This document shows positions 18,729 through 29,676 of a DNA stretch of 64,000 bases, piece by piece. The notes beneath the pieces were generated by a model. It searched no databases and was not told the origin of the DNA. It saw only the letters and a list, made by a program, of their open reading frames with translations. Position 1 is the stretch's first letter. Each line of letters opens with the position of its first letter. Origin of the DNA: Thiocystis violascens DSM 198 (GTDB lineage: Bacteria > Pseudomonadota > Gammaproteobacteria > Chromatiales > Chromatiaceae); assembly GCF_000227745.2 (NCBI RefSeq), contig NC_018012.1, positions 3,655,412 to 3,719,411 on the forward strand, given 5' to 3'. The position numbers and the translations under genes were made by a program.

Positions 18729-19175
18729 ATGACAGAGAACCTGACCTATGACGCCGATTTCCATGCCTGGGCCATGCATAACGCCCGGTTGCTGCGCGCC
18801 GGTCAGATCGATCAGGTGGACGCCCAGCATCTTGCCGAGGAACTGGAAGGCATGAGTGCCAGCGAACGCCGGGAACTCCTGAACCGTTTGCAGGTATTGC
18901 TCCTGCATCTGCTGAAACATCAATACCAACCGGAACGGCGCGGCCGAAGCTGGCTGCTGACCATCGTTCATCAACGGACGGCCATCGAACGCCTGTTGGA
19001 ACAATCGCCCAGCCTTAAGGTGCTGCTGGATGACGAGAACCTTGCCAAAGTCTATGGCAAGGCGGTACGCGAGGCGGTCATCGAAACCGATCTGGAGCCG
19101 CATCTTTTCCCGATCGGATGTCCCTATTCTCTCGAACAGATGCTGGACGAGGATTGGCTGCCTGAGTCGGTCTAG
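18729..19175 (+). CDS. DUF29-family protein
   Basis: Small soluble protein of 148 residues, rich in helices and acidic residues. The N-terminal DADFHAWAMHNARLLRAG and LAEELEGM segments are characteristic of DUF29, a family of unknown function common in cyanobacteria and purple bacteria, often near mobile or defence genes. It stands alone, with about 80 bp before and 95 bp after it. GGAAACAGCG just upstream of the ATG provides a weak ribosome-binding site. Confidence 0.85.
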   Translation: MTENLTYDADFHAWAMHNARLLRAGQIDQVDAQHLAEELEGMSASERRELLNRLQVLLLHLLKHQYQPERRGRSWLLTIVHQRTAIERLLEQSPSLKVLLDDENLAKVYGKAVREAVIETDLEPHLFPIGCPYSLEQMLDEDWLPESV

Positions 19176-19269
19176 CCATCCGCCATGGAACGAACAAAAG
19201 GGCCTGGATTCGCGTTGAGCGACGGCGACTCTTTATGATTGAGACCATTTAGCTTCGGAGCGAATCACC

Positions 19270-20880
19270 TTGGCTTGTCGTATCCAGATCGCACAGATGA
19301 ATCCGCTGGTCGGCGATGTCGCCGGTAACGCCGCGCGCATCGTCGCCGAATCCACCCGGGCGCGCGTCGAGGGCGCGGATCTGCTGGTCTTCCCCGAACT
19401 CGCGCTGACCGGCTATCCGCCGGAGGATCTCCTGTTGCGCCCGGAGTTCCTGCGCCGGGTCGAGACGGCGCTGGAGCGTATCCGCGCGGAGGCGACTGGC
19501 ATCACACTGGTTCTGGGCTATCCGCTTCAGGCCGTGGGCGGACTCTTCAACGTGGCCGGGGTGCTGCGCGAGGGCGAGGTGATCGCCGAATATGCCAAGC
19601 AGCATCTGCCCAATTACAGCGTCTTCGACGAGAAGCGCTATTTCCAGCCAGGCGCGACGCCGACGGTGTTCGAGCATCGCGGTCTGCGGATCGGGCTGAG
19701 TGTCTGCGAGGATATCTGGCACGCCGGACCCACGCGCCAGGCGGCCGAGGCCGGTGCCCAGCTCCTGCTCAATCTCAATGCCTCGCCCTTTCATGCCGGC
19801 AAGAGCGAGGACCGCGAGGCGCTGGTGGCGCGTCGGGCGAGCGATCACGGATTGACGATCCTCTACGCGAATCTGGTGGGCGGGCAGGATGAGCTGGTGT
19901 TCGACGGGGCCTCCTTCGTGGCGGATCGCGCCGGGCGGATCGTCGCGCGCGCGCCGGGTTTCGAGGAGTCCGTGCTGACCGTCGACTTCGATGACGCCGG
20001 GACGATCGTCGCGACGAGTCCCGCGGCCATGGGACCGCCGCCCGACGAAGAGGCGGCCATCTATGACGCGCTGGTGCTCGGGGTGCGCGATTATGTGCGC
20101 AAGAACGGTTTCAGCGGCGCGGTGCTGGGTCTGTCCGGCGGGATCGACTCGGCGCTGACCCTGACGATTGCGGTGGATGCGCTGGGACCGGAGCGGGTCG
20201 AGGCGGTTCTGATGCCCTCGCGTTATACCGCCGACATGAGCAATGAGGATGCGCTCGAAGAGGCCCATCTGCTGGGGGTGGCGACGCAAATCATCCCGAT
20301 CGAGCCCGCCTTCCGAACCTTTCTGGAGATGCTGGAACCGGCCTTTGCAGGACAGCCGGCGGATGTCACGGAGGAAAACATCCAGGCGCGCTGTCGCGGG
20401 GTCATTCTGATGGCGATTAGTAACAAGACCGGGCGCATCCTGTTGACCACCGGCAACAAGAGCGAGATGGCGGTCGGTTATGCCACGCTCTATGGCGACA
20501 TGGCGGGCGGATTCGCGCCCATCAAGGATGTCCCCAAGATGCTGGTCTATCGACTGGCGCGCTACCGCAACACGCGCTCGGCGGCGATTCCGGAGCGTGT
20601 GCTGACGCGGCCGCCCTCGGCGGAATTGCGACCCGATCAGACCGATCAGGATAGCCTTCCTTCCTACGAGGTTTTGGACGCGATCCTGCGCCTCTATATC
20701 GAACTGGACGAGGGCGTCGAGGCGATCGTTAACCAGGGCTACCCGGCCGAAGTGGTGCGCCGGGTGGCGCGACTCGTGGATCGCAACGAATACAAACGGC
20801 GGCAGTCGCCTCCTGGAGTCCGCATCTCGGAGCGGGCGTTCGGACGTGATCGTCGGTATCCCATTACCAGCGGCTTCTGA
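19270..20880 (+). CDS. nadE: Glutamine-dependent NAD+ synthetase
   Basis: Converts nicotinate adenine dinucleotide to NAD+ with glutamine-derived ammonia. The N-terminal nitrilase-type glutaminase domain has its catalytic Cys146 in the VCED motif. The C-terminal synthetase has the SGGIDS P-loop at 289-294. The 536-residue length is normal for the bacterial two-domain form. The start is TTG, with GGAGCG about 10 bp upstream. glnB follows 90 bp downstream on the same strand. P-II proteins are known to bind this enzyme in Azospirillum, so the pairing may be functional. Confidence 0.95.
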   Translation: MACRIQIAQMNPLVGDVAGNAARIVAESTRARVEGADLLVFPELALTGYPPEDLLLRPEFLRRVETALERIRAEATGITLVLGYPLQAVGGLFNVAGVLREGEVIAEYAKQHLPNYSVFDEKRYFQPGATPTVFEHRGLRIGLSVCEDIWHAGPTRQAAEAGAQLLLNLNASPFHAGKSEDREALVARRASDHGLTILYANLVGGQDELVFDGASFVADRAGRIVARAPGFEESVLTVDFDDAGTIVATSPAAMGPPPDEEAAIYDALVLGVRDYVRKNGFSGAVLGLSGGIDSALTLTIAVDALGPERVEAVLMPSRYTADMSNEDALEEAHLLGVATQIIPIEPAFRTFLEMLEPAFAGQPADVTEENIQARCRGVILMAISNKTGRILLTTGNKSEMAVGYATLYGDMAGGFAPIKDVPKMLVYRLARYRNTRSAAIPERVLTRPPSAELRPDQTDQDSLPSYEVLDAILRLYIELDEGVEAIVNQGYPAEVVRRVARLVDRNEYKRRQSPPGVRISERAFGRDRRYPITSGF

Positions 20881-22133
<1,253 letters not shown>

Positions 22134-22247
22134 GACTCAAAGACACCTGTTTCAAATCGTCGGCAGTATACCCGAAGGGCGTTGTTCCAGCGCGCGGCGA
22201 TGCGGTTCGTCGCGTCTCGCCAACCTCGGCGCCGGGACCATTTTCTC

Positions 22248-23228
22248 ATGAACCCGGCGGCCTCCGAATCGGTGCGACATGCGGTGCGGGTGGATTCCGC
22301 GCTCGCGGGCGCGCGTCTCGATCAGGCGCTGGCGGCGCTCCTGCCGGAGTTTTCCCGCAGCCGTCTGCAACAGTGGATCGAGTCCGGGCAGGTGCTGGTC
22401 AACGACGCGCCGCGCCGCTGTCGCGACAAGGTCTGGGACGGCGACGCCATCCGTCTCGATGCGTTGCTCGCGGCGAGCGATGCCTGCACGGCCCAGGACA
22501 TCGCGCTGGATCTGGTCCATGAGGACGCGCACCTGCTGGTGATCAACAAACCGGCGGGGCTGGTGGTCCATCCCGCGGCCGGCAACCCCGACGGCACGCT
22601 CCAGAACGCGCTGCTGCACCACGCCCCGGAGCTGGCGAAGGTGCCGCGCGCCGGCATCGTCCATCGGCTCGACAAGGACACGAGCGGTCTGCTGGTCGTG
22701 GCCAGGACACTCGCCGCGCACAAGTCGCTGGTGGAACAGCTTCAGGCGCGCCGGGTGCATCGCGAATACCGCGCGCTGGCGGTCGGCGAACTGGTGACGG
22801 GCGGTCGCATTGATGCCCCGGTCGGACGCCATCCCACCCAGCGTATCCGGATGGCGGTGGTTCCCCATGGCCGTCCGGCGGTGACCCATTATCGCGTCCT
22901 GGAGCGTTATCCTGGCCATACCCTGTTGGGCGTTGAACTGGAGACCGGCCGGACCCATCAAATCAGGGTACACCTGACGCATCTGCACCATCCGCTGGTC
23001 GGCGATCGCACCTATGGCGGACGGCCGCGTCCGCCGCGCGGCTGCGCGGCCGAATTAACCCTTGAACTCCAGGCATTTCCGCGTCAGGCGCTGCATGCGA
23101 TCCGCTTGGGGCTGAATCATCCGGCGAGCGGAGAGGCCATGGTCTGGGAGATTCCGATAGCCCCGGACCTGGAGGCTTTGTTGGATTTGTTTCGACGGGA
23201 GGCGAAGGTTGGAACTGATTCGCCCTGA
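22248..23228 (+). CDS. rluD: 23S rRNA pseudouridine synthase RluD
   Basis: Isomerises uridines 1911/1915/1917 of helix 69. An N-terminal S4 domain (LDQALAALLPEFSRS) is followed by the RluA-type catalytic core, with catalytic Asp142 in HRLDKDTSG and the terminal GRTHQIRVHL motif. ATG at 22248 gives 326 residues. The open frame extends upstream to 22182, but without conserved residues. The 3' end overlaps pgeF by 20 bp, giving an operon rluD-pgeF as in E. coli. Confidence 0.95.
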   Translation: MNPAASESVRHAVRVDSALAGARLDQALAALLPEFSRSRLQQWIESGQVLVNDAPRRCRDKVWDGDAIRLDALLAASDACTAQDIALDLVHEDAHLLVINKPAGLVVHPAAGNPDGTLQNALLHHAPELAKVPRAGIVHRLDKDTSGLLVVARTLAAHKSLVEQLQARRVHREYRALAVGELVTGGRIDAPVGRHPTQRIRMAVVPHGRPAVTHYRVLERYPGHTLLGVELETGRTHQIRVHLTHLHHPLVGDRTYGGRPRPPRGCAAELTLELQAFPRQALHAIRLGLNHPASGEAMVWEIPIAPDLEALLDLFRREAKVGTDSP

Positions 23229-24006
23229 GTGGCCAGCGCCGCCCTGGGTGCGCACCATCTCCACCACTCGCGATGGTGGTCGGAGCGAAGGGCCGTTTGC
23301 GAGCCTCAACCTGGGCGATCATGTGGGCGACGAGCCTGCGCGGGTCGATGAAAATCGCGCGCGACTCCTAGCACAACTCGGGTTGTCCACCGAGCCCTAC
23401 TGGCTGCGTCAGGTACATGGTCGCGCGATCGTCCGCGCCGGCGCGGCGAGTCTGAACCGCGACGCCGATGGTGCCGTGGCGGATACGCCGGGCGCGGCCT
23501 GTGTCGTGATGACCGCCGACTGTCTACCGCTGCTCCTTTGCGACGCGCAGGGAACCCGCGTCGCCGCCGTCCACGCCGGTTGGCGGGGCTTGGCCGGGGG
23601 CGTGGTGGAGGCGGCGGTGGCGGCACTGGACATCGCACCGGAGCGCCTGCTGGTCTGGCTTGGCCCGGCGATCGGGCCCGCGGCCTTCGCGGTCGGCGAC
23701 GAGGTGCGCGAGCGCTTCGTCGCAGCGGATGCGCGCGCGGCGGCGGCCTTTCGTCCAGGCCCGCGGACCGGCGCGGGAGAGTCGCCGGGCAGTCCCTGGT
23801 TCGCCGATCTGTTTCTGCTCGCGCGCCAGCGTCTGGACCGGCTTGGCATCGAACGGGTTTACGGGGGCGGAGACTGTACCTTCTCGCAGCCGCGACGGTT
23901 TTTTTCGTACCGGCGCGATGGCGTCACCGGGCGCATGGCCAGCCTGATCTGGCTCGCGCCGCGCGACGAAGATAGCGCCCGCGCGCAAGGCGCGAACCAA
24001 GCATGA
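23209..24006 (+). CDS. pgeF: YfiH/PgeF-family protein (purine nucleoside phosphorylase / peptidoglycan editing)
   Basis: Member of the former multicopper polyphenol oxidase (laccase) family. Members act as purine nucleoside phosphorylases/adenosine deaminases and, in E. coli, keep L-Ser out of peptidoglycan. Metal-ligand motifs TADCLP, HAGWRG and a GPAIGP segment are present. It has 265 residues. TTG start at 23209 inside the rluD 3' end, preceded by GGGAGGCGAAGG, gives the expected N-terminus WVRTISTTRDGG. Confidence 0.92.
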   Translation: MELIRPEWPAPPWVRTISTTRDGGRSEGPFASLNLGDHVGDEPARVDENRARLLAQLGLSTEPYWLRQVHGRAIVRAGAASLNRDADGAVADTPGAACVVMTADCLPLLLCDAQGTRVAAVHAGWRGLAGGVVEAAVAALDIAPERLLVWLGPAIGPAAFAVGDEVRERFVAADARAAAAFRPGPRTGAGESPGSPWFADLFLLARQRLDRLGIERVYGGGDCTFSQPRRFFSYRRDGVTGRMASLIWLAPRDEDSARAQGANQA

Positions 24007-24034
24007 TTGTTCCGGATTCACAGAGAGAAAATCC

Positions 24035-24556
24035 ATGTCAGATTGGAATATGTTGACTCTGGTGGGCGCCGACCGCCCGGGAATCGTCGCGCGGGTCACG
24101 CGCGCGCTCTACGAGGTCGGCTGTCATCTCGGCGAGGCGTCGATGATTCGGCTCGGCGGCAATTTCACCATCATGCTGATGGTGCGCGGCGAAGGGTCCG
24201 GTCGGGAGATCCTGGACGCACTCGCTCCCGTGGCTGGCGAACTCGGTCTGCGCGTCCATCTGGATCAGGTGCATGGCGGATTGCACCAGCATCTGGTGCC
24301 GAATTTCCAGGTGCGGGTGACGGGGGCGGATCGCGCCGGCATCGTCGCCGAGGTGACCTGGATCCTAACCAATCATGGCTTCAACATCCTGGAACTTGAA
24401 TCGGACGTGGCTGGCGACCAAGAGCGGCCGATCTATATCATGAACATCCAGGGTTTCTGCGCCGAGACGCTGGAAACCCTGGAGTCCGCGCTTTCGCCTC
24501 TCGTCGAACAGGGCGTATCCGTGGATGTTTCGCCCGTCGACTTACTGATCGGTTGA
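24035..24556 (+). CDS. gcvR: Glycine-cleavage-repressor-like double ACT protein
   Basis: Protein of 173 residues consisting of two ACT domains, each beginning with a DRPGIVA or DRAGIVA turn. This is the GcvR architecture: a cytoplasmic amino-acid sensor which in E. coli binds GcvA when glycine is scarce. No GcvA gene is visible in the window, so the regulatory partner is unproven and the exact orthology is moderate. It is followed after 3 bp by def, so the two are co-transcribed. Confidence 0.8.
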   Translation: MSDWNMLTLVGADRPGIVARVTRALYEVGCHLGEASMIRLGGNFTIMLMVRGEGSGREILDALAPVAGELGLRVHLDQVHGGLHQHLVPNFQVRVTGADRAGIVAEVTWILTNHGFNILELESDVAGDQERPIYIMNIQGFCAETLETLESALSPLVEQGVSVDVSPVDLLIG

Positions 24557-24559
24557 CCG

Positions 24560-25063
24560 ATGGCCATTCTGGACATTCTCAAACTCCCCGATCCCCGACT
24601 GAAGCAGGTGTCGGCGCCCGTCGAGCGTTTCGATGACGAACTGCGGGCCTTTGTCGCGGATCTGGAAGAGACGCGCCAGGACGGCCCCGCTGCGGTCGGC
24701 ATTGCCGCGCCTCAGGTCGGACGCTTTCAGCGCATCGTGATCGTCGACGTCTCGGGGCGGCCCAAAACCCCGAATCACGGCTATCTGGTGCTAGTGAATC
24801 CGGAGATCGTGCACTGGGATGGCTATGCGATCGGGCGCGAGGGCTGTCTGTCGGTGCCGGACTACACCGGCAATGTGATCCGCGCGACCAGCATCCGTCT
24901 CAAGACACAGGATCCCGATGGCCGGGAACATGAATTCGCCATGGAGGGATATGAAGCGCGCGCGGTCCAACATGAATTGGATCATCTCGACGGACTGCTG
25001 TTCGTCGACCGCGTGGTCAGCCGGCGGACCGACCTCTACCGGCGGAAAGTCTACAAAACCTGA
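24560..25063 (+). CDS. def: Peptide deformylase
   Basis: Removes the N-formyl group from nascent proteins. All three family motifs are present: GIAAPQVG, EGCLSVP with metal ligand Cys96, and HELDH with His138, His142 and catalytic Glu139. It has 167 residues. It directly follows the gcvR-like gene and does not sit in the def-fmt pair, so a second def elsewhere in the genome is possible. Confidence 0.95.
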   Translation: MAILDILKLPDPRLKQVSAPVERFDDELRAFVADLEETRQDGPAAVGIAAPQVGRFQRIVIVDVSGRPKTPNHGYLVLVNPEIVHWDGYAIGREGCLSVPDYTGNVIRATSIRLKTQDPDGREHEFAMEGYEARAVQHELDHLDGLLFVDRVVSRRTDLYRRKVYKT

Positions 25064-25191
25064 ACATTTCAACGCTGCAACCGTGTCAGTTCCGATGTGT
25101 GTCGGCGCCAGAGAGGCCGGTCCGTCGCGGAAAACGACGCATGCCAGACTCGACGCGGCTGAAAATTGACTATTGTTAAAGAGTACTGCCC

Positions 25192-27291
25192 ATGAAACAG
25201 CGCCTGTTCCGATTCCTGCCGGTTGCGATGCTGCTGTTGGCGGCCTCGGCCGCCCTTGCCGTTCCGCATCCAATCCCGCTGTCGGAACTCTTCCCGAATC
25301 CGGGACACACCAAATCGGCGATCGTCATCAACAAGGTGCTGGAACGCTATCACTACCGCAAGGTGAATCTCGACAAGACCTTTGCGCGTCAGGTGTTGGA
25401 TAAATACCTGGAAGCCCTGGACCCCAACCGTTCCTTCTTCCTGGCCCGCGATGTGGAGCGGTTCGAGAATGGCGCCCGTCATCTCGACGACAGCCTGCGC
25501 CGGGGCGATCTCGATATCGCCTTCGATATCTTTCGCGTCTATCGCATGCGGGTCGACGAGCGGGTCGCACATGCGCTCAAACTCCTGGAAGGCACGTTCG
25601 ATTTCACCCGGACGGAGTCCTACGCCTTCGAACCCGCCGATCCCCGTTGGGCGACCGACAGCGCCACCCTCGACGATCTGTGGCGCAAACGGGTGATGAA
25701 CGACTTCCTCACCCTGCGTCTGGCCGACAAACCGGACGCAGAGATTCGCGAGCGTCTGCAAAAGCGCTACGAGGGGCTTGCCCGGCGGATTCATCAGTTC
25801 GATGGGGACGATGTCTTCCAGACCTTCATGAATGCCTACACGCAGACGCTGGAGCCGCATACCAGCTTCATGTCGCCAGACACCTCCGAGAATTTCGACA
25901 TCAGCATGAAGCTGTCCCTGGAAGGCATCGGCGCGGTGCTGCGCGGCGATAACGAATACACCGTCGTGCAGAGCACGGTTCCCGGCGGTCCCGCTCGCGA
26001 CTCCGGCCAGATCCACACGGGCGATCAGATCGTGGGCGTTGCCCAGGGACTCGACGGCCCGATGGAGGACGTGGTCGGCTGGAGGCTGGAGGACGTGGTG
26101 GACAAAATCCGGGGGCCGAAGGGTTCCGTGGTGCGTCTGCAATTGCTCTCGAAGGCCAGCGGTTCAACCGGTCGGGCGCGCGAGATTTCGTTGGTTCGCA
26201 ATGAAATCAAGCTGGAAGATCAGGCCGCCAAGAGCTTTGTCGTAGAGGATCTCGCCAACGGCCCCGGACTGAAGATCGGCGTGGTGGAAATCCCCGCCTT
26301 CTATCGCGATTTCGCGGCGGAAGGATCCGGCAATCGCGATTTTCGCAGCACGACCCGCGACGTGCGCCGTTTGATCGACGATCTGGTCGCGCGCGGCGTC
26401 GCCGGCATTCTGATCGACCTGCGCGGCAATGGCGGCGGCTCGCTGGCCGAAGCCACGTCGCTGACCGGTCTCTTTATCGACACCGGACCCGTGGTTCAGG
26501 TCAAGGATGCCTTCGGCAAGGTCGACATCGAGGCGGATACCGATGCTGGCGTGGCCTATTCCGGACCGCTGGCCGTTCTGGTCGATCGCGACAGCGCCTC
26601 CGCCTCGGAGATTTTCGCCGCCGCGATCCAGGACTACGGGCGGGGTCTGATCATCGGCGAACCGACATTCGGCAAGGGAACGGTACAAACGCTGATCGAT
26701 CTCAACCGCTATGTGCCCGGCGAGGCCAACGATCTTGGCCGTTTGCGGCTGACCATGGCCGAATTCTTCCGGATCAACGGCGGCAGCACCCAGTTGCGCG
26801 GCGTCGAACCCGATATCCGTTTTCCGAGCGCGGAGTATCTGAAGGAGCACGGCGAACGCTCGCTCGACAATGCGTTGCCCTGGACGCGGATTCAGGCCGC
26901 CGCCTATCAGGGCAACGGCCTGGTCGGGGTGGATCTGTTGACGCGCCAGTCCGCCGAGCGGATTGCCCGCGATTCCGGTTTCAAGATGCTCACCGAGCGC
27001 AGCAAAATGATGCGCGAGATCGAGGAGCAAACGCAGGTCTCGCTGCGCGAAACCGAACGGCGCACGGCTGACGAGCAACGCGAGCGCGCATTCAAGAACG
27101 ATCAGGACAGCTTTCTGCGCGCGCGGGGAATCACGCCCGTGGACGAGGACGCGGAGCAGATCGACGAGGATGCACTGGACGTGCAGCGCAAGGCCATCGC
27201 GCGCATCGAGGTGGACGAAGCGGCGCGCATCCTGATCGATGGCGTGCTGCTGGAACGCGCCAAACGCCCCATGGCCGTGATGAGAGACTGA
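25192..27291 (+). CDS. prc: Tail-specific periplasmic protease Prc (Tsp), S41 family
   Basis: Carboxy-terminal processing protease that degrades tagged periplasmic proteins and, in E. coli, regulates peptidoglycan hydrolases with NlpI. Signal peptide ends near LAVP. A PDZ domain lies at about residues 240-320. The S41 core has catalytic Ser470 in SASASE and Lys495 in FGKGT, 25 residues apart as in E. coli. A C-terminal DUF3340-like helical region (EQTQVSLRETERR) is present. It has 699 residues. The gshA gene starts 3 bp after the stop. Confidence 0.95.
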   Translation: MKQRLFRFLPVAMLLLAASAALAVPHPIPLSELFPNPGHTKSAIVINKVLERYHYRKVNLDKTFARQVLDKYLEALDPNRSFFLARDVERFENGARHLDDSLRRGDLDIAFDIFRVYRMRVDERVAHALKLLEGTFDFTRTESYAFEPADPRWATDSATLDDLWRKRVMNDFLTLRLADKPDAEIRERLQKRYEGLARRIHQFDGDDVFQTFMNAYTQTLEPHTSFMSPDTSENFDISMKLSLEGIGAVLRGDNEYTVVQSTVPGGPARDSGQIHTGDQIVGVAQGLDGPMEDVVGWRLEDVVDKIRGPKGSVVRLQLLSKASGSTGRAREISLVRNEIKLEDQAAKSFVVEDLANGPGLKIGVVEIPAFYRDFAAEGSGNRDFRSTTRDVRRLIDDLVARGVAGILIDLRGNGGGSLAEATSLTGLFIDTGPVVQVKDAFGKVDIEADTDAGVAYSGPLAVLVDRDSASASEIFAAAIQDYGRGLIIGEPTFGKGTVQTLIDLNRYVPGEANDLGRLRLTMAEFFRINGGSTQLRGVEPDIRFPSAEYLKEHGERSLDNALPWTRIQAAAYQGNGLVGVDLLTRQSAERIARDSGFKMLTERSKMMREIEEQTQVSLRETERRTADEQRERAFKNDQDSFLRARGITPVDEDAEQIDEDALDVQRKAIARIEVDEAARILIDGVLLERAKRPMAVMRD

Positions 27292-27293
27292 GA

Positions 27294-28877
27294 TTGAACG
27301 ACTCGCAAGCGACGCTGGAACGGCGGATTGCGCGGCTGGCGGCCGCGGGTGGCAGCGCCACCTTCGCCGGCAATCGCATCGGTCTGGAGAAAGAAGGTCT
27401 GCGCGTCTCGGCGAATGGCGGACTCGCCGAGACGCCGCACCCGTCCGCCCTGGGCGCGGCGCTCACCCATCCCTACATCACCACGGATTTTTCCGAGGCA
27501 CTGATCGAACTCATTACGCCGCCGCTGAGCAGCGGACAGGCGGCGCTGGAATTTTTGAAGGACATCCATTGTTATGTCTACCGGCATCTTCCGGATGAAC
27601 TGCTCTGGGGCACCAGCATGCCCTGCATCCTGTCGCGTGCCGGCGAGATTCCGCTCGCCCAGTATGGAACCTCCAACGCGGCGACCATGAAAACCGCCTA
27701 TCGGCGCGGTCTCGGCAATCGCTACGGACGCACCATGCAGTTGATTGCCGGGGTCCACTTCAATTTTTCGTTCGCGGACGCCTTCTGGGATCTCTACCAG
27801 GACCAGGAGGCGGTCGCGGGCGAGCGCGTCGGATTTCGCGCCGAGGCCCAGATGGGCATGATCCGCAACCTGCAGCGCATCGGCTGGCTCGTGCCCTATC
27901 TGTTCGGGGCCTCGCCAGCGGTCTGCGCCAGTTTCGTGCAGGGGCGCGAGACCGATCTCCAGCATTTCGATGCCGATACCCTCTTCGATCCGCACGCAAC
28001 CTCGCTGCGCATGGGCGACATCGGCTATCAGAACAAACAGGAGGAAGGGACGGGCATCAAGGCCAACTACGACAGCCTCGACGCCTATGTACGCAGTCTG
28101 ACCTGGGCCATCCAGACGCCCTGTCCGCAATACGAGGCCATCGGGGTCAAGGTCGGCGACCGCTACGAGCAGCTCAACGCCAACGTGCTCCAGATCGAAA
28201 ACGAATACTACAGCACGGTGCGACCGAAGCAGATCACGGACTGGATGGAGAAACCGACCCTGGCCTTGCGTCGGCGCGGCATTCGCTATATCGAACTCCG
28301 CTCGCTGGATGTCAACATCTTCGAGCCGGTGGGCGTGGGCGACGAACAACTGTTGTTCCTCGACGGCCTGATGCTCTACTGCCTGCTGCTCGGCAGCCCG
28401 AGGATCGGCGCGCGCGAGCGTCGGGACATCGACGAGAATCAGGTGCTGACCGCCCATCGCGGCCGTGAGCCGGGGCTGGCGTTAGTCCGCGACCGACACC
28501 CGGTCACCTTGCGTCAGTGGGCGGGCGAGATTCTTGCCGGCATGGCGGCGGCGGCGGAATTGCTGGACGGCGCGGCGAATGGCCCGCGCTCCGAGAATTT
28601 GCGGCGGCAGCAGGAAAAGGTCGACCATCCCGACCTCACGCCCTCCGCGCGGATCCTGGAGACGATGCGGGAGCGGCGCGAAGGATTTTTTGCCTTTTCG
28701 CAACGGCTTGCCGAGGAGCATCGTCGCGACCTGCGGTCATCGGAACTGAGTCCTGAACGTCAGGCGTTGTTCGATCGGTTGGCGGTCGACTCGCTCCGGC
28801 AACAGCGAGAGATCGAAGCCGCGGACGATCGGAGCTTCGACGACTTTCTGGATGCCTATTTCGCCCAAGGCCATTAG
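27294..28877 (+). CDS. gshA: Glutamate-cysteine ligase
   Basis: First step of glutathione synthesis, ATP + Glu + Cys to gamma-glutamylcysteine. It belongs to the gammaproteobacterial class I family: GNRIGLEKEGLRV near residue 25, the TTDFSEALIELITPP block and the RYIELRSLDVN block are clear. It has 527 residues. TTG start with GAGAG upstream, 3 bp after prc, implies an operon. A bidirectional terminator follows after 40 bp. Confidence 0.96.
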   Translation: MNDSQATLERRIARLAAAGGSATFAGNRIGLEKEGLRVSANGGLAETPHPSALGAALTHPYITTDFSEALIELITPPLSSGQAALEFLKDIHCYVYRHLPDELLWGTSMPCILSRAGEIPLAQYGTSNAATMKTAYRRGLGNRYGRTMQLIAGVHFNFSFADAFWDLYQDQEAVAGERVGFRAEAQMGMIRNLQRIGWLVPYLFGASPAVCASFVQGRETDLQHFDADTLFDPHATSLRMGDIGYQNKQEEGTGIKANYDSLDAYVRSLTWAIQTPCPQYEAIGVKVGDRYEQLNANVLQIENEYYSTVRPKQITDWMEKPTLALRRRGIRYIELRSLDVNIFEPVGVGDEQLLFLDGLMLYCLLLGSPRIGARERRDIDENQVLTAHRGREPGLALVRDRHPVTLRQWAGEILAGMAAAAELLDGAANGPRSENLRRQQEKVDHPDLTPSARILETMRERREGFFAFSQRLAEEHRRDLRSSELSPERQALFDRLAVDSLRQQREIEAADDRSFDDFLDAYFAQGH

Positions 28878-28916
28878 GCGATTTTCGGGAGCATTCATAA
28901 ACCGCATTCAGCCACG

Positions 28917-28950
28917 AAAAAAGCCCCGTCGCGACCGCGACGGGGCTTTT
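28917..28950. terminator. Bidirectional terminator between gshA and the Met/Pro-repeat gene
   Basis: A 13-bp perfect stem (AAGCCCCGTCGCG / CGCGACGGGGCTT) with a two-base AC apex is flanked by AAAA on the left and TTTT on the right. Read on the minus strand it ends in six T, so it also serves the convergent gene at 28993. Confidence 0.9.
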
Positions 28951-28992
28951 GCCTGAGCGGCGGATTGCCGCCGATGGCGATCGTTCAACCCA

Positions 28993-29676
28993 TTACTGCA
29001 CGGAGGGCGAGGTCGTCGCGGGCGCGCACGGCGCATTGGCGTTCATACCCCGGCCCGCATCGAAGCTGTGCGCGGCATACTGGGCACGACGCTGCTCCTG
29101 CTCGCTCTTCATGGCCGCGCGACGCTCTTCCATCTGCTGTTTCGCCTGGGCGCGACGGGCTTCCATTTCCTTGATTCGGGCCTCGAACGCTTCAGGCATG
29201 GCCGGACGCTCACGGTTCATCTCGGGCATCTCGGGCATAGCTGGATACTGTCCGAATTCTGGCATCGGCGGCATATCAGGGCGATTCGGGAACTGGCCGA
29301 ACGCGGGCATTTCGGGCATGGCGGGGTGCTGGCCGAACTCAGGCATCGGCGGCATGTCAGGCCGATTCGAGAACTGGCCGAACGCGGGCATCGGCGGCAT
29401 GTCAGGTCGGTTCGGGAACTGACCGAACGCGGGCATCTCGGGCATGACGGGATATTGTCCAAACTCCGGCATCGGCGGAACGTCCGGGAAGGCGTGACCG
29501 GCACCGAATGGACGGCCCGTTACCGGCCTGAAATTCTCAGCGCCCTGCTCGACCGCCGCCGGTTGCGGCGCCTGCGTCATGGCGGAGGCCTGGGGAGGAG
29601 CGGTATACCAGGCACCAGCCGTGGAGGCGGCGGCAGCGAGGGCGAGGATGGAAGCGGCTTGGATCAGCTTGGACAT
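28993..29676 (-). CDS. Secreted Met/Pro-rich repeat protein, function unknown
   Basis: Protein of 227 residues. A signal peptide (MSKLIQAASILALAAAASTAGA) is followed by about 110 residues of imperfect tandem repeats built on the words MPPMPEFGQYP, AMPEMPAFGQFP and NRPD. A highly charged helical segment (EARIKEMEARRAQAKQQMEE) and a short tail with one Cys come last. Methionine is extremely frequent, so periplasmic copper binding, or association with an extracytoplasmic deposit, is conceivable; both are speculation. ATG at 29676 has a good signal peptide; the longer frame to 29754 does not. No close family is recognised. A second secreted Met/charged protein is at 36096. Confidence 0.75.
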   Translation of the reverse strand: MSKLIQAASILALAAAASTAGAWYTAPPQASAMTQAPQPAAVEQGAENFRPVTGRPFGAGHAFPDVPPMPEFGQYPVMPEMPAFGQFPNRPDMPPMPAFGQFSNRPDMPPMPEFGQHPAMPEMPAFGQFPNRPDMPPMPEFGQYPAMPEMPEMNRERPAMPEAFEARIKEMEARRAQAKQQMEERRAAMKSEQEQRRAQYAAHSFDAGRGMNANAPCAPATTSPSVQ

